Assembly (NCBI GenBank): GCA_963681505.1
Contig: OY811981.1
Span: 3,226,572 to 3,290,571, forward strand
From: Eunapius fragilis
Taxonomy: Eukaryota > Porifera > Demospongiae > Spongillida > Spongillidae
Length of the DNA stretch: 64,000 nt
Direction: 5' to 3'
This document shows positions 35,807 through 49,141 of this stretch, piece after piece. The notes under the pieces were generated by a model. That model saw nothing but the letters and a program-made list of their open reading frames with translations. It was not told where the DNA came from and ran no database searches. Made by a program: the position numbers and the translations under genes. Position 1 is the first letter of the stretch. Each line of letters begins with the position of its first letter.

Positions 35807-37645
35807 AATATTTATCATTTTACTGTCCACATTCTCAATAAGTATTTCCGGTTACAGAGATTACTATTATTTATTACCTTTAAAAAAATAATAAACAGTC
35901 AGACAATGCTTCTGACATTGAAATTGAATTCTTGAATGACTTTGAAAGAAAGCATGCATAAGGGGTTTCAGTTACAGAGCTACCATGTAGGCATTTTTTC
36001 TTTGCTGGCAGAAAGAGGTATGTGGTGGGATGACCACAAAGCATGCACAGCTAATGACTCATTAACTATCAATCAAATCATAGATTCTTTAGATCAAATG
36101 AGTTTATGAAATGGAATCACCAAGTTAGGCAAATATGAACCGCCTTCTGTTGCTTTGAATAATCAAAGATACTGAATCAATTAGCTTCAATGAAGGATAA
36201 AACCTATGACAACTTTTCATGAATTGAGTTTTCTCTTTCTTTTTTTCAGCAATGTGATTATTAGGATAAATAAGTACATCAACAAAACTTACAATAAGCC
36301 ATATCAGGATTTAGTAGTAGTTGTGATGCATGATGTGACAAGCAGGTCAAGAGATGCAGGTTTGACCCATGCACCAATGGAGTAGGATGTCAGCATGAGG
36401 TCAGGTTCCCAAGGGAATGCCAAGCTGTGGTGAGCTCGACAACAAGTCAGCACCGTGATGTTGGTGCCACTATTCTCACCCTGATTATTGTCTGTCTCAA
36501 GTACTAAGACAGTTGTGTACTGATACTTTGGAGCTTTGTAACTTGTCAGTGGTATGTGAAGTCTCACACCAACTTATATACATTTTGCACTAAACAGCAC
36601 TCTTTAGTTGGTCCAAGGCATACCAGATACTGGAGATATAACATTCTCTCTAACAGATATAGAATTTTTATGATATTTGAGTTTAATACCTACAAACACA
36701 TGTAACTCCTGATTCCTTTATCCCCAAAGCTTCACAATTGAAATCCATGTTCAAAAGTAATGGTGTTACTCCTACCTTCTTTTTTTTTCAGTTTCAATAA
36801 GCTATTGCTGAGTTATAGCTTTTAGAACATTATTGGACTGAAGCATACAACTAAACAATGTTCATCGCATGTATCAACTAACAAACCAACCTCTTGCTTC
36901 AAAGCTGAGACTTTCAGCTTTGTGTTGATATAAGGCAACAAGAGTCATAACTGCGTCTCCGAAACACAATAAAATGGAGACCATTATTTATCTATTTAAA
37001 CAGAATAGCAAACAGAAGATAAAAAAAGCATGAGAATAGATACATGGTAAGACTTTGTACATAAAGAGTAGATAGTGAGTGGGCCACCATTGTTAGACAA
37101 CTATACAGGTAACAATGGCCTCACACATCCTCAGCATTAGTTGTCTAAACTTCAGCTCCTCCAGACATAACAGTATTGTCCTCTCCACTATATGACTGCA
37201 TTCAAAGCTATTTTCTCTAATGGCAGTTTGCATTGCATAGACAAACTTTATTCCCTATTGACCTGATGATGAAGAGCCAACAATTTTTATGCCCAAAATT
37301 TGGAATTGTGTTGATACATTGAAATTTATTGGCACCATCTATATGCTTGCATTTTTAATTACTCTATTCTTTTGCTTGATGAAGTTGGTTCAGAATAAGA
37401 TACCCCATTCTAATTGTGCAAAACTCAAAAGAAGACCACCCGTTGCAACACTGTTTGTCACAAGATTCAACGACTTCTTTCAAATGAATACACACTCCTT
37501 TCTGACAGGCTGGATTCAAAATCTGTAATAGCAGCATGCATGAAAACACCTGACTTCTCAGTGAAGCAAAATGATGCAAATGTGAAAAAAAGGTGTGGCA
37601 ACAAGCAATTAAGCTAGCAACATTGATGTGTACTATATCTGATGA
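35807..37645. other. Intergenic stretch, possible unrecognised minus-strand exon
   Basis: No gene recognised. One open frame on the minus strand (36304-36567, MRLHIPLTSYKAPKYQY...) has non-repetitive composition, ends ...CITTTTKS and stops. It could be a terminal exon of an unknown gene, but I have no homology or partner exon. Confidence 0.3.
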
Positions 37646-40179
37646 CTACATCAACATCTTGCCTTGCAGGTCAGCTGTCTGGGAGACCCTGAAGGCTTCA
37701 CAACCAGAGTCCTTCCCTTTCTGGTCATCCGGTACAAGCTCCCTCGCAGGGGTCAGCTGGAAGAGGAACATGTGGCGCTCATAATTCTTGCTGCGTCTAA
37801 ACTGTTCATCGGTGCCGTGGAGACGATCTAGGATACCAATTGTTCCGAAATTCTCATTGAACCTGAAAGCAAAATTACAATACAGGCACGTTAAAATGCT
37901 CTCAGAGGTTGCTGTGCTAGCCTAGCTGGACCATAAGCACTCCACCCCCCTCCCCACCCTACCCCACCCCCCACTCTCACCCCACACCTCCCCACCCTCT
38001 CCCCACCCCACCCCCTCCTCACTCCCCCCCCTGTACCGCGTGCCTGTGGAAATTTCCACCTCTACACATGCGTACATTGTAGCCAAAATCATGCATGATG
38101 GATGATGTCTGATGCAGTCAGGTCAAAGACACTTGTCAACATCCTGAGTCACCCAACCCACTCACTGTGTGCAGCAAAGATAGTTACTTGGACACACTTC
38201 CATTCACTAATCCTCTGACATGCTTGTCCATGCATATGTCTACCGCCCCCCCCTCCCCCCCCCCTCCCCCCTCCCCCCTGTTGTACCCACTTCTCATGGT
38301 GGTAGTCGTGGGCCTCTGGTGATGGCAGGAGTGGGAAGTGGTAGCCGCTGTGCGACACGGTTGTCACGACGATGGCAATGGTGTACCACACCCAGGCCAC
38401 GCCCACATGTGAGCACATGATGATTGGCCCGGCCACCATGAGGGCAATGTTGGAGATGACGTGCTCCACAGGGTGGCAGTAAATGGAAGCGATGCTCACT
38501 GGAGCCGTCCACTCGTGGTGCGTCTTGTGTATGTGCCTGTAGAGCTTAGGGTGATGGAGGAGCCTATGTGAACAGAGGGGTAGGGGAGAGGGGGAGAGGG
38601 TGGTGGAGAGAACGTTATGAGCACACTTCTACAGGGTGCAACACACATGTGGTCAGTAATAGACCTTAGAAGTGAGGGCACTTCAACCGATTACAGACGA
38701 GATACGCATAATATCTGTGTTTACTGTACGTATTCTTCCAGACCCTTTGAAAATTATACCAATTTGAAGTTACTCATGTTCACAGCTTCAGGTTATGTTG
38801 TCGAAACCCCATCCAGCTACCTAAGATTCCTCTGCTCCCTCATTTAGTTGCTTTAGGACAACTCTACTTTAGCTAAACAAAAATATTCCAACGTTAATCG
38901 GTTAAAGGACATAGAAATTAACAGATTGTGTACAAGTGTAGGTGAGCATGAGCCCTCATTGCAAAAGCTGGAATGTTTGTAAGAGGGGCAGTGACAATGG
39001 ACCCTATATTATTTCTTGGCAGGACCCCCATACAATCCATATTTGATGTAGTTCATCTGTGTATGTCTGATGGCACGTTATTGGGCTTCACAATTGCTGC
39101 TACAGCTACGATGCCAAACATGGCTTTTAAACTAAATGCTTTGAAATTTCTGCAAACCCAAATAACCACTTTGGATCTTGTGCACAGGTGCTGTTTGATG
39201 AACCCAACATACCAACAAATCACAACCACCACAAAATTAGCACAAGTCTTTCCTAAGCATATTTAATTAGGAAACAGACAATAAAAGGCTGCTGGAACAG
39301 CAGCAGATAAAACAGGACTCTCTGAGTCAACACAAACACCTTTGCAAAGGAAAAAGAGATGCCAGTTTACAGTACCCATTTTTGGAAGGAATAATAAAAG
39401 CTGTTATCCCCTTACAAAACATGCATCATAATAAGACCCCTCTACTGCTGTTCTGAGATATAAATTGTAAGGAGAAGGAATGTCTGGGGCAGCCAACCCA
39501 TTCAATACCCCCTCCAGTGGTGCATTGGTGCACTGAGCACACAATAGCCCAGAGCCACTGCTGCGCCAAAGCCATCTCATGTAGCAGTACCATTATAACT
39601 GAAGAGTTGAGACTTTATTGACAGATGGTTGACACTTCAATAGTTACTTTTTAAAGTGGTTGGATAACCACCACAATCATCTGTTATGCTGTAGGTGCAA
39701 AGGTGTTTACAGTAGGTGGCCAAGTGAATTCGTTCAAGTGATATGAGCTTCCATTTAAGGGCATTAATGATGACTCATAGTCACAACAACAGTTATTGCA
39801 ATAAGAAGCAAACATATGGGACTACAGTGATATGACATGCGCCATGCAAGTTCACGACTTTGATGAAAGGGTTGAGCATTGTACAGGGGTTGTGGAGCAT
39901 TGTACAGGGGTTGTGGAGCCAGCAGTGTTTTCTTTTTAACTCACCTGTGACTGTAATAGAAGCCCACCTCTTCCACCAGAATGTAGACAAAGATGTGGAG
40001 CACAGCAGTGATGAAGGAGGGCAGCTCATAGTCACAGGACATGGTACGTAAGAACAGAGGTGTGAGGCACACGTTAGTGGCAAAGCCAACCACAATGGCG
40101 TTGAACAGGCAGCGCTTGAGTGTACGTTTGTATCGATTCCAATTCACCTAGATTTGTGTGTGTGCGTGTGTATGTGTGT

Positions 40180-40217
<38 letters not shown>

Positions 40218-42715
40218 GTGTGCGTGTGTGTGGTAAGGTTTGCAGCTAATGATTATGTACTTATATTCATTTTTTTGTACACACATCATGTTTGGTACGT
40301 AACAGCCACAGACGTTGCACACGCGAGGCTACCTCATGGCCCCATTACAAACACACTCACGGGTATGTTCTTGTCCTTCTGTATCTTGTACTTGGCCACA
40401 AAGAAGGGCTTTCCAGTGATGTCAATGTACATGAAGACCGCATTGGAGAAGATGAGGACCACCATAGGGTAGACCGTGCCTCCTTTGTGGGCATGCCAGT
40501 TTGTGATAAGTCAAAGGTCAGAGGTCAATATCATATAACTTTCAACACTAATAGAGTACTATTTAGTTTGTACAAGAAGCCCTAACAGGTGTGTAAAGAA
40601 GAAGAAGGAACTAGCTACATGCAGGGTGCCTCCTGCAGCAACACATGTGCTGTTGGGACAGGACTATTAGGGGTGGGTATAGTCGACGTGAACCCCCCAA
40701 CCCCTCCTCCATTAACATTATGGACCACAGATACAAATGTTGCATAATGGCAGGGGAGGGGTAGAGTCATGAGCTGCAACAGAAGGCAAGGCCATACTGC
40801 TGCACTAGCAATGACTGAATGTGAGAGGGAGGGTAGGGGAAGAGGGAGGGGAGGGGAAGGGAGGGAAGGGAGGGGGAGGGGAGGGAAGGGGAGGGAAGAG
40901 GAGGGGAGAGGAGGAGGGGAGGGGAGGGGAGGGGAGAGGAGGGGAAGGGGAGGGGAGGGGAGGGGAAGGAGGAGGGGAGGGGAGGGGAGGGGAGGGGAGG
41001 GAGGGGGAGGGGAGGGGAGAGGAGGAGGGGAGGGGAGGGGAAGGGGAGGGGAGTGGAGGGGAAGGGAAGGGAAGGGGAGGGGGAGAGAAGAGAGGGAGTG
41101 AGGGATAGATGGGAAGTGGAGGAGAGGAGGGGAGATGAGGGAGAGAGAGGGAGAGGGGAGGGGAGAAGAGGAGGGGAGATGAGGGAGAGAGAGGGAGAGG
41201 GGAGCGGAGAAGAGGAGGGGAGGGGAAAGCGTGAGGGGAAGGGAGGGATGGGAGGAGAAGGGGAGGGGGAGGGAGAGGGGAGGGGGAGAGGAGGGAGGGG
41301 AGGGGGAGAGGAGGGAGGGGAGGGGGAGAGGAGGGAGGGGAGGGGGAGAGGAGGGAGGGGAGGGGGAGAGGAGGGAGGGGAGGGGGAGAGGAGGGAGGGG
41401 AGGGGGAGAGGAGGGAGGGGAGGGGGAGAGGAGGGAGGGGAGGGGGAGAGGAGGGAGGGGAGGGGGAGAGGAGGGAGGGGAGGGGGAGAGGAGGGAGGGG
41501 CAAGGGATAGATGGAAGTGGAGGAGAGGAAGGGAGAGGAGGAGAGGGAGAGGGGAGAGGAGGGGGAGGAGGAGGGGAGGGGAGAGGAGAAGGGAGGGGAG
41601 AGGGGGAGATGAGAGGAGGAGGGGAGGGGAGAGGGGATTCTCTAAAAGCAAGTGCAGCCTATACACTAATCCACTGTCCCATCTCCACTCACATTTGCAC
41701 ATCAGCCTATCTTCTAACCCATGCCTGCATGCACACACACTGGCACACACGTTTAAACACAACCCATGCACACACGCACACACACGCACATGCACACATG
41801 CACATATACACACGTGCACACACATACACACACACACACACACTCTCTCTCTCACATCTGGCAGGTATTCTGAACAACGTACCAATGACGTGGACATACA
41901 GGTCATTCTCTCCCAATGCTCGATACACAGCTGCCCACAGACTGGATGCAGATGTTCCCCAGAAGAAGGTCAGGTGCCTACAGAATTAGGGGGCAGTGGT
42001 TACATAGGTGTGGGGAGGAGGAGGAGGTTAAATGTCCAAAGTACAGTACATTACTTCGTCCAACCCCACTAAAATATGCGAAGCCAAAAAATGCGAACCA
42101 CAAGGCGAGCGTGTTTGACCGCTCTGTTGTCAGGGAGACCAAGTGCAGACATAACGGAGATGCCAATGACAAGTAATGGAATAGCTCCCCCCCCCCCCCC
42201 CCCCCCCCTCTTGGACAGTATGCGGTCAGTGGAAACAAAATCAATTGATGCTATGGGTAGAATAGGTAGAAGTATACAATGTGGCATGTCGGACACGGAT
42301 GAACATGTCGGCCACAGATATAAGATATCTATGGTATGACTGGCGCAATTACTAGTAACCTCCCCATCATTTATTTCAATTCGGACTAGGCCCTCGATCG
42401 TCTTCGCAGCTCACTCTCCGAACAATGCTCGAATCTATACATGTCGCTAGCGTCACATTTCAAACGTGACGTCAGATCACTGCGACGCCACGTTCCTGGC
42501 TCGTACTTATCAACACGGCGAGTATTTCATGTAGGGTTTCACGCCAGTTCCGCGTCTGTTTCCACCTTCACAATTATACCAACTGTAACGCCTTGATTCC
42601 TTGTGCACCGTATTGCTCTTGTGTGTGGGGAAAAAAAAAAAAAAAAAAAAAAAAAAACGTACCATATCAGTGAGTTTCTTATGGCAACGAAAACTATGAT
42701 GCATGAAGCCAGCAT
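37646..42715 (-). CDS. FAXDC2-like fatty acid hydroxylase (sterol desaturase superfamily)
   Basis: Six exons in reverse order: 42715-42663, 41977-41883, 40482-40361, 40147-39945, 38563-38291, 37862-37646 (stop TAG 37646-37648). They total 963 bases, so 320 residues, close to human FAXDC2 (about 333). It is a di-iron membrane enzyme of the ER type. The eight-plus histidine set is visible: SHRLLHH, HIHKTHHEW, HPVEH and HDYHHEKFNENFG. Hydrophobic segments include MLASCIIVFVAIRN, MVVLIFSNAVFMYI and FITAVLHIFVYILV. GKPFFVAKYKIQKDKNIPV is the family's loop. Exon 1 is small (53 bases); it was chosen because frame and hydrophobic character fit, and is the least certain. The true substrate of this family is poorly defined. 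Confidence 0.88.
37948..38032. repeat. C-rich CCCCACCC low-complexity tract
   Basis: CACCCCACCCTCCCC-type sequence in the last intron of the FAXDC2-like gene. A second C/T-rich tract is at 38244-38280. Confidence 0.85.
40152..40230. repeat. (GT)n microsatellite in intron
   Basis: GTGTGTGTATGTGTGT array, just next to the exon border at 40147 of the minus-strand gene. Its complement (CA)n precedes the AG acceptor. Confidence 0.95.
40812..41637. repeat. 830-bp polypurine tract with 20-bp tandem unit
   Basis: Almost pure G/A on the + strand. The stretch 41265-41500 repeats GGGGGAGAGGAGGGAGGGGA about twelve times; the flanks are irregular GGGGAGGGGA. It lies in the intron between exons 2 and 3 of the FAXDC2-like gene, so the transcript carries an equally long C/U tract. 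Very long open frames here on both strands are artefacts of composition. Confidence 0.97.
42183..42208. repeat. Poly-C run
   Basis: About 25 C in intron 1 of the FAXDC2-like gene. Confidence 0.95.
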
Positions 42716-43940
42716 AGCAACCGCCTTCCTGAACGCCTGTGTGTGTGTGTGGGGGGGGGGGGGGGGGGGGGGGGGGGGAAGAGAGAGAGAGATTAGAGCC
42801 GAGTATATATAAAACTGGGTTGGTTAAGGACAGCTGATGTTTATTGTTCGCGGAACTCAAGCGCATTACACGAAGCGGCTACTGCGAACAGTGAGTACAA
42901 AGCCTGTATGCTGTTTTAATTTCCTCCGAGTGTATGTACTGTACATTGATGTACATGTTTTTGTACGATCGTTGGCATGTGTGAGAATTAAAGACTGTGT
43001 GTGTGTGTGTTTGTGTAAGTGTGAGAGTGTGTGTGTGAGAGCGTGTGTTACTGTGCGCGCGCGCGCGCGCGTAGAGTGCGTTTGTGTAAGCGCGCTCGCT
43101 CGTGTTGTGGGCAAGACAATCATACGTTGACGTCGATGCATGGTTGGTACCCTCACCGGAATAGAATACATGACATCGAGCTGTCACAGTGGTCTTTGGT
43201 GGACACACACGAAGAAGACTAGGTGTTTGCTATACGGAGACCAGAGTCAGAGATAATAGACATGCTAAACACGTGATGCCGGAGTATATATTATGTAATA
43301 TTAGCATGATGCAATTATGGCGTCGCATGTGACTGATATGTCACAAATGATCTGATCAGATTGTTATCCAATACATTTTAGTATAAAGAGTTTGGAAACG
43401 GGCATGGGAGCCACAGGCGCGGACTCAGCAAGGTTGTCTTGACGCCTCGTCCTTCTAGCAATTAAATTAACCACCACTTGAAGATTAGTAGGAGCTGACA
43501 GAAGAATACGCCGGATAGTTTAAAACGCGTACATTCCTGGATCAGATCAGAGGTTATAATCTATATATAATCTATGATCAGATACATGTACACAGCTTTG
43601 GGCGGGCTTGTAATTACACAAAAATTTATAAACGTATGCAAACAGAACACTACCGCGATATTTCGAAGCTCTTTCATGTACTGTAATGAAATAATTTACC
43701 ACAAACGTCCCCTCTACGATTTTTGCATCAGTACAATAAAGGAGGATTCTGAAAATTTTGTATACTTCGTTTCATTTGTCCTAAACATGTTATACCCGAA
43801 AATTAGGGGCTAACCACTAGGTTTATAAATTTATGATTTTTTTTTTTTTTTTTTTTGCATTTACGTAAATTTAATCATTAAAGATATGACAGTGAAAATT
43901 ATAACATGACATATCATAATAAAATAAAGAACTACCTAAT
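42716..43940. other. Region upstream of the FAXDC2-like gene
   Basis: Contains a poly-G run (42751-42778), GT/GC alternating sequence (42990-43090, including CGCGCGCGCGCG) and a poly-T run near 43840. No further gene recognised. A promoter should lie here, but I see no diagnostic element. Confidence 0.5.
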
Positions 43941-44462
43941 CTATACAGTGTACATGTCCGAGGCAAAGCATCTGGACAGCATTGCAGTGGCATTTGCTTT
44001 AACAAGGTTAAGATTTAGCATGCCATACAGGCTATTGAGGACAGCTGCCTTTGCCTTGTTCGAACTGGTTGCTAGGCGAGAGGCCAGACACGACAATGAC
44101 TCCATGGCTTCAGCACCCCAAGCCCCATAAGCTTCAACGACCATGGGGACACAGACCCACCCAAGCTCCCTGCACTTCCCATCATTTGTCTCATGCTTTC
44201 TCAGCTCTGTAGCTCTGGCGGCTGCACCAGCTGTGAGTCCCGCTTCCAACAAAACAATTAAATTGAGCGGTGAGGTCACAGATAGGTCAAAGGCCGCTGG
44301 CTTGCCCACAGACCAGTTGGGTACCAGGATGTCAGCTGGGCGGGAGTGGCTATGGTCAAGGGTGAGGTTGCATCCTGCCTTCACCTTAACACTCATGTGG
44401 GCCCTGCGACAGGCCTCCGCTAGGGTGTCTCGGAGTTTAATAATTGTGACGAGAGACAACAT
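43941..44462 (-). pseudogene. C-terminal part of a retrotransposon RT polyprotein
   Basis: Open frame of 173 codons. RPADILVPNWSVGKPAAFDL, then VTSPLN...LLEAGLTAGAAARA, RKHETNDGKCRELGWVCVPM and EAYGAWGAEAMESLSCLASR form the conserved region found after the RT domain in a widespread group of invertebrate retroelements. The R-P-A-D...F-D-L/S-V-T pattern resembles a PD-(D/E)XK nuclease core. The frame is open, but no RT, Met context or upstream exon is seen, so it is a truncated copy. It belongs to the same family of proteins as the fragment at 23522. Confidence 0.75.
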
Positions 44463-45820
44463 TATGATTTATAATTCCGCATGACTCTACAGTACTTCAC
44501 CCGAGTATTAGATCAACTTCGGTACTTATCACTTGTGCATGTGTTGAGATCGCTCCGTTGTTTTAATAAGCACAATATGAGAGTGGCGGTTAGTTCAAAA
44601 AATTCATTTGTAGGAATTATGACTTCACACGTACGCGTGGGCGTACTTAAGTTGCGGTTCATCATCCCCAGAATGCACGCTATCATTCACCGGCTTACTT
44701 TTAAAAATACCTTTTCCAAACGTCCTGATTTCTGGAGCTTGTTACCGTGCGTAGGACCAATTTTAGGCCAGCCTGATGTTGTTGCAGCGTATAGTACCAT
44801 AGATAGAAGAATACATGGATTCGAAACGCGTGCACGTGATCCATTGAATTGTCAATTGTAGGCGGCGGACCCTTTGAAGCGAACTGTTTCGATTAACCCT
44901 TTTGCAGCGTACGCTTTCCCCCCAACTTTCACTGCTATTCAACACAAAAATCGTTATCTTCGGCATTCTTCGTACTCCCACTTGTCTTACTTTCCAGGTT
45001 AGTGACTATTGTTCATGCAATTCACTAAGCATACTCTACGTAGGTACCGTATCTGTCATTTCAGCCTCTTCGGAACATATATCTCAACTTAGAAAAGCTG
45101 CCAACCATTCATTTCTACAAGCAAAACATTGCATCACTCCCTCTGTGGAACGAACCTATATCTGTTGTAAGGGGCTTCAGCGTGTGGGTACAACTGCTTG
45201 GTGAACACGTAGCGGACCTATCGTGTTTCGGTACATAGTGTGTAAGTTAGACACACGCAGCAAAGTCCAATTTTGCTTTTAAATGTTAAGAATGAGTTTA
45301 TGTGTGGAACGCGTACTGTCAAAGGTAGACCAAAGTTACGCAAATGTCTTCTAGTTTTGTGGGTTATATTCATTTAACCGTCCTCGGACCGATATATGTT
45401 TCGGTACCTCTTGTGCACGGAAAAGACAAGCTAGATAGCATTTAGATACATCTACGCTGTTACAATGATCAGTTGAAGGGAACGCACGTACATGTATAGT
45501 GATTAAAGTTGTATCTAAGGTTTTGATACTTTCGGCCTTGGTATCGCCAACACCAAATGTGTTACGTGCCGAAACGCGGATCATTTCTAATTTTCAATGC
45601 GTTTCATATCCAGGTATTCTTCTATCTATGATACAGGTAGCCATTAAAAAAAAATTCATGAAAGCCGCAGTTTTTCCAATCAATCGTGCGCTTGCGCAAA
45701 CAAAGCAAACAATTAAGCTATGGGGGTTTTTCTGTTAAAAAGATAACTTTACGCAAATATTATGAAATTAGGTATTCTCTTAGGCAACGGTAGATAAATA
45801 TTCGATGGGTAGTAAAAGTA
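44463..45820. other. Intergenic stretch, nothing recognised
   Basis: AT-rich DNA with short open frames in both directions. I see no protein family, no strong repeat and no RNA gene. Confidence 0.5.
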
Positions 45821-47512
45821 CAGTGTTCCAAATGAAGAGACCGAAAAGATGACCTTTTGGCTTTTTTGCTTGTCATTTTTGAACCTTTTAGGCTACAAGC
45901 AAGGTAACCGGATTTTCACATTTAGCCATCACTTCTGCACCAGAAAAATTGTTATGAATAAATTATTAAAGGTAAACAATAGGTAAGGCTTAGTGACAAG
46001 TAAACAAACTTTGTTCAAAATCACCTTTTCAATTGCAGTTTCCCTAAGGAACGTAGACAAGCGGCGTTCAAATTTTAAAAAATAGGTACCCTGCATTAGT
46101 ACCTCAGTGCGTGCAAAGCTTGACTTCTTAAGTGTAAGTCGTTGGGAAGATCGGTCCCGATATGATGTACGATTTTTTTGAGGTGCCATGGGGTTCGCCA
46201 GGATTCGGACAAATTAGTTCGACTTAAGCCAGAAATTTACTGGGTACAACCTAAAGGTCCCTAAGGTATTCGTACATCTTTAAATAATTTTTGAACACGT
46301 TTCTTTATGATTCAAATCTTGCTTCAAAAGCTTAAAAGCTGAAGACTGTCGCGAAATTATTGACCGTTACGCGATATTCCGGAATCTCTGGTATTCTTGA
46401 CGTCATAAATCATTGCGTGAGTGGGTTAGAGCGGCCGGCTGGCTACAACCTTTTGTGCATGATCGTGTGAGTTTCGAGATGTCTTCAAGTGCTTGTACTT
46501 CTGCTACAGGTTCTTTTCAGAACCAAACAAGCGTAGCATCAGACCAGAACTCAGCTGCAGACAGTGCCATTCTATCGCAAAGTGTTCGCAAACGAAAGCG
46601 AGACATGACAGCGCTCGTGAATCCAGCCACTTCGATTCAGCTCCAGGTTGCTTCAGCAAACGGGCGTGCAAGGTAAAGGCAAGTGACGCTAAGTCTTGCA
46701 ATGGGAAGGCAGGCTTTCAAAGTCCAAGTCCAATTTAGAAGAGTATAAGTACATGTAATGAAAGTAGCTAGGGTCTGTCATACGGCAAACAAATACTGTT
46801 ACCTGACGTGCGCATACTGTATGTAGTCATGCATGATAACTTGATCTTTATGATTATATGTCTTTAGCTATTCACCCATATCGCACACGTACGTGCGTGC
46901 ATATGCAATATGTACGTTAATTGAACATTTAACGCGCAGCGCCTTGTATTGCAACGTCACAAGGGTACGTCACGAAATTAAAATACGTCACGAATTACCA
47001 AACTGCAACGAGAACACTTAATTTTTTAAGCTTTTTGGCTTTTGAAGCATAAATTAAGACATAAAAAAAGGTGTTCAAAAATTATTTTAAAATATACGAA
47101 GACCTTAGGGACCTTTATGTTGTACCCAGTCTAGTTTGTCCGAATCCTGGCGAACCCCGTGGCACCTCAAACCGTACATCGGGACCGATCTTCCCAACGA
47201 CTTACACTTAAGAAGTCAAGCTTTGCATGCACTGAGGTACTAATGCAGGGTACCTGTAAAAAAATTTTGAACACTCATCTACTTTCCTTAGGGAAACTGC
47301 AATTGAAAAAGGTGATTTTGAACAAAGTTTGTTTACTTGTCACTACCAATTGTTTACCTTTAATAATTCATTCATAACAATTTTTGTGCAGAAGTGATGC
47401 ATGATGGCTAAATGTGAAAATCCAGTTACCTTGCTTGTAGCCTAAAAGGTTCAAAAATGACAAGCATAAAAGCCAAAAAGTCATCTTTTTGGTCTCTTCA
47501 TTTGGAACACTG
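45821..47512. mobile_element. 1.69-kb element with about 0.5-kb inverted repeats
   Basis: Starts CAGTGTTCCAAATGAAGAGA and ends with its complement TCTCTTCATTTGGAACACTG, flanked by TA on each side (45819-45820, 47513-47514). The inverted match continues with few changes for roughly 450-500 bp (to about 46320 and from about 47015). TA target and CAGT ends suit the Tc1/mariner/pogo group. The centre (46400-46740) contains one exon-like frame and no transposase. Confidence 0.8.
46479..46672 (+). CDS. Exon-like frame inside long-TIR element
   Basis: MSSSACTSATGSFQNQTSVA ... VRKRKRDMTALVNPATSIQL, ending at CGTGCAAG before GTAAAG, a fair donor site. Ser/Thr-rich with a KRKR basic cluster. It may be the first exon of a lost transposase or of a captured host gene. 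No homology recognised. Confidence 0.35.
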
Positions 47513-48852
47513 TAAATCAAAATCATATCAGAGATAATATATATTATATCTGATTATATATTCAGGGTTAAGCCGGTTAACCCCTTAATCGTCGGGTAAA
47601 CCCCGGATTTGAAAAGGCTGGGAAAAGGACGGAAGTTATTTTATTAAAGAAATCAATGCAAAGTTGCCACAGCAAATTTATATCAATCAGTCTTCCGCAT
47701 ATAATAGCGCCTTAAGCTTGCGCAAAAACAGTACAAGCCAGAGCTGTTTTTGCACATTATGAAGCTCTCAATTAAGGTACCGGCCAACATATATAATAAC
47801 ACAAGTAAATACAAGTTGGATAAATCCAGTGTTGTGGCACCATGTGCAGACAATCTATCCACCTTGTGTTATTACCGGCCTTGTCAGTATACTTTTAAAC
47901 CTGGTGACATGTGACCATGACATAGGCAGTCAATAAATTAAGTCACCTTTGAAATGCCGTGTAGTAACTCTCTATGTCCACCTTCTTTGCATATTGAAAT
48001 TATAATAATTGAACTTAATGCTACATAATTTACTTACAACGTGCAATTAGCTCTATAGAAGAGCTATCACCACCTTGAAGAAAGGGAAATTGTTCTTTCA
48101 ATATTAGATGAGCAGCAGGATTGTTCATGTCATTCAAGCATTGATATTTGTTCAAAAGAGCGTTTTCAGTTTGATTCAACATGCACGGAACCAACTTTAT
48201 TGAAGCAGTGATGGGTGGAAGTAAGTGGCTTACAGTTTGCTGTATCCTATTTCACTCAATTTCATATTTCTACCTGGCAGCACAATCCTGCATATAGAAT
48301 TACCTCATCTTTATGTCCATTATTTTTTTCCTCCATGGGAGCAAGTTGTACAGTTGTGTTCAATTTTTCCATTGGCATACCTTCACTTTGTAATATCTGT
48401 GGGTTTAAATTTGCCGTGAAAGGTTCTTTGAGATGGTTGGAATCTCCGTGAATTTCTGCTGCCTCCCTTGATGAGATTCAGTTTCTTCTCAATCTTCTTT
48501 CCACTGATGCATCCTGCATGCAAGTAACGTACCTGCATGTACCCTCTTGTGAGGAATCACCGACTTCTTCGTGACAGAGCCCTTTTTCAACAACGTAAGC
48601 GTGCCGGGGTGGAATTAATGAGCTCCCGTTGCTACATGCGTAGGCTTCAAATTCATAGTGGGCACAGGCTAGTGCCGATATTTCAATGAAGCGGAACAGC
48701 CGTGCGCCCCATTCTTTATTGAGAAATGGCAATACATTGGAAGTTGGGATCAAAGTCATGCATGCATGATCATATGACTGATGGTGTACATAGGTGCAGC
48801 ACGGAAATTTTAGGGACCATGCTGTTTGTACGCTTAGACCACCATCGATTGT
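47513..48852. other. Intergenic stretch, nothing recognised
   Basis: A small palindrome at 47536-47559 (CAGAGATAATATATATTATATCTG) adjoins the element's right end. Otherwise only unconvincing short open frames on both strands. Confidence 0.5.
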
Positions 48853-49141
48853 ACAAGTAAATAAAAACATTCTCTAACGAGAGAGTTTATGGTATATAGG
48901 ATTGACCAATGGTGGTGTAAAAAGCACGGAAATAAGAGTGACAGAAATTTTACTGGAAAATTGAAATAGGCCTATATTTAGCCCATTACTCAAGCATGCT
49001 TTTGTGAGTGTGCTAAATATAGGCCTATTTCAATTTTCCAGTAAAATTTCTGTCACTCTTGTTTCCGTGCTTTTTACACCACCATTGGTCAATCCTATAT
49101 ACCAATAACTCTCTCGTTAGAGAATGTTTTTATTTACTAGT
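48853..49141. repeat. Palindromic head of unit 3
   Basis: 289 bp, arms complementary apart from a few single changes, loop near 48985-49010. Sequence nearly identical to unit 2. Confidence 0.96.

Noticed and set aside
40767..42072. Very long open frames (up to 379 codons) on both strands, Pro/Leu/Ser- or Gly/Arg/Glu-rich
   Set aside because: They are produced by the stop-poor polypurine tract; no start context, no family, and the stretch is an intron of the FAXDC2-like gene.
42837..42890. Plus-strand exon (MFIVRGTQAHYTKRLLRT) ending at a good donor GTGAGT, possible divergent transcript
   Set aside because: No downstream exon could be matched and no family recognised; a single donor-like site is weak evidence.
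48478..48870. 130-codon minus-strand frame upstream of unit 3
   Set aside because: No homology or exon partners; it runs into the palindromic head of unit 3, so the start codon lies in transposon sequence.
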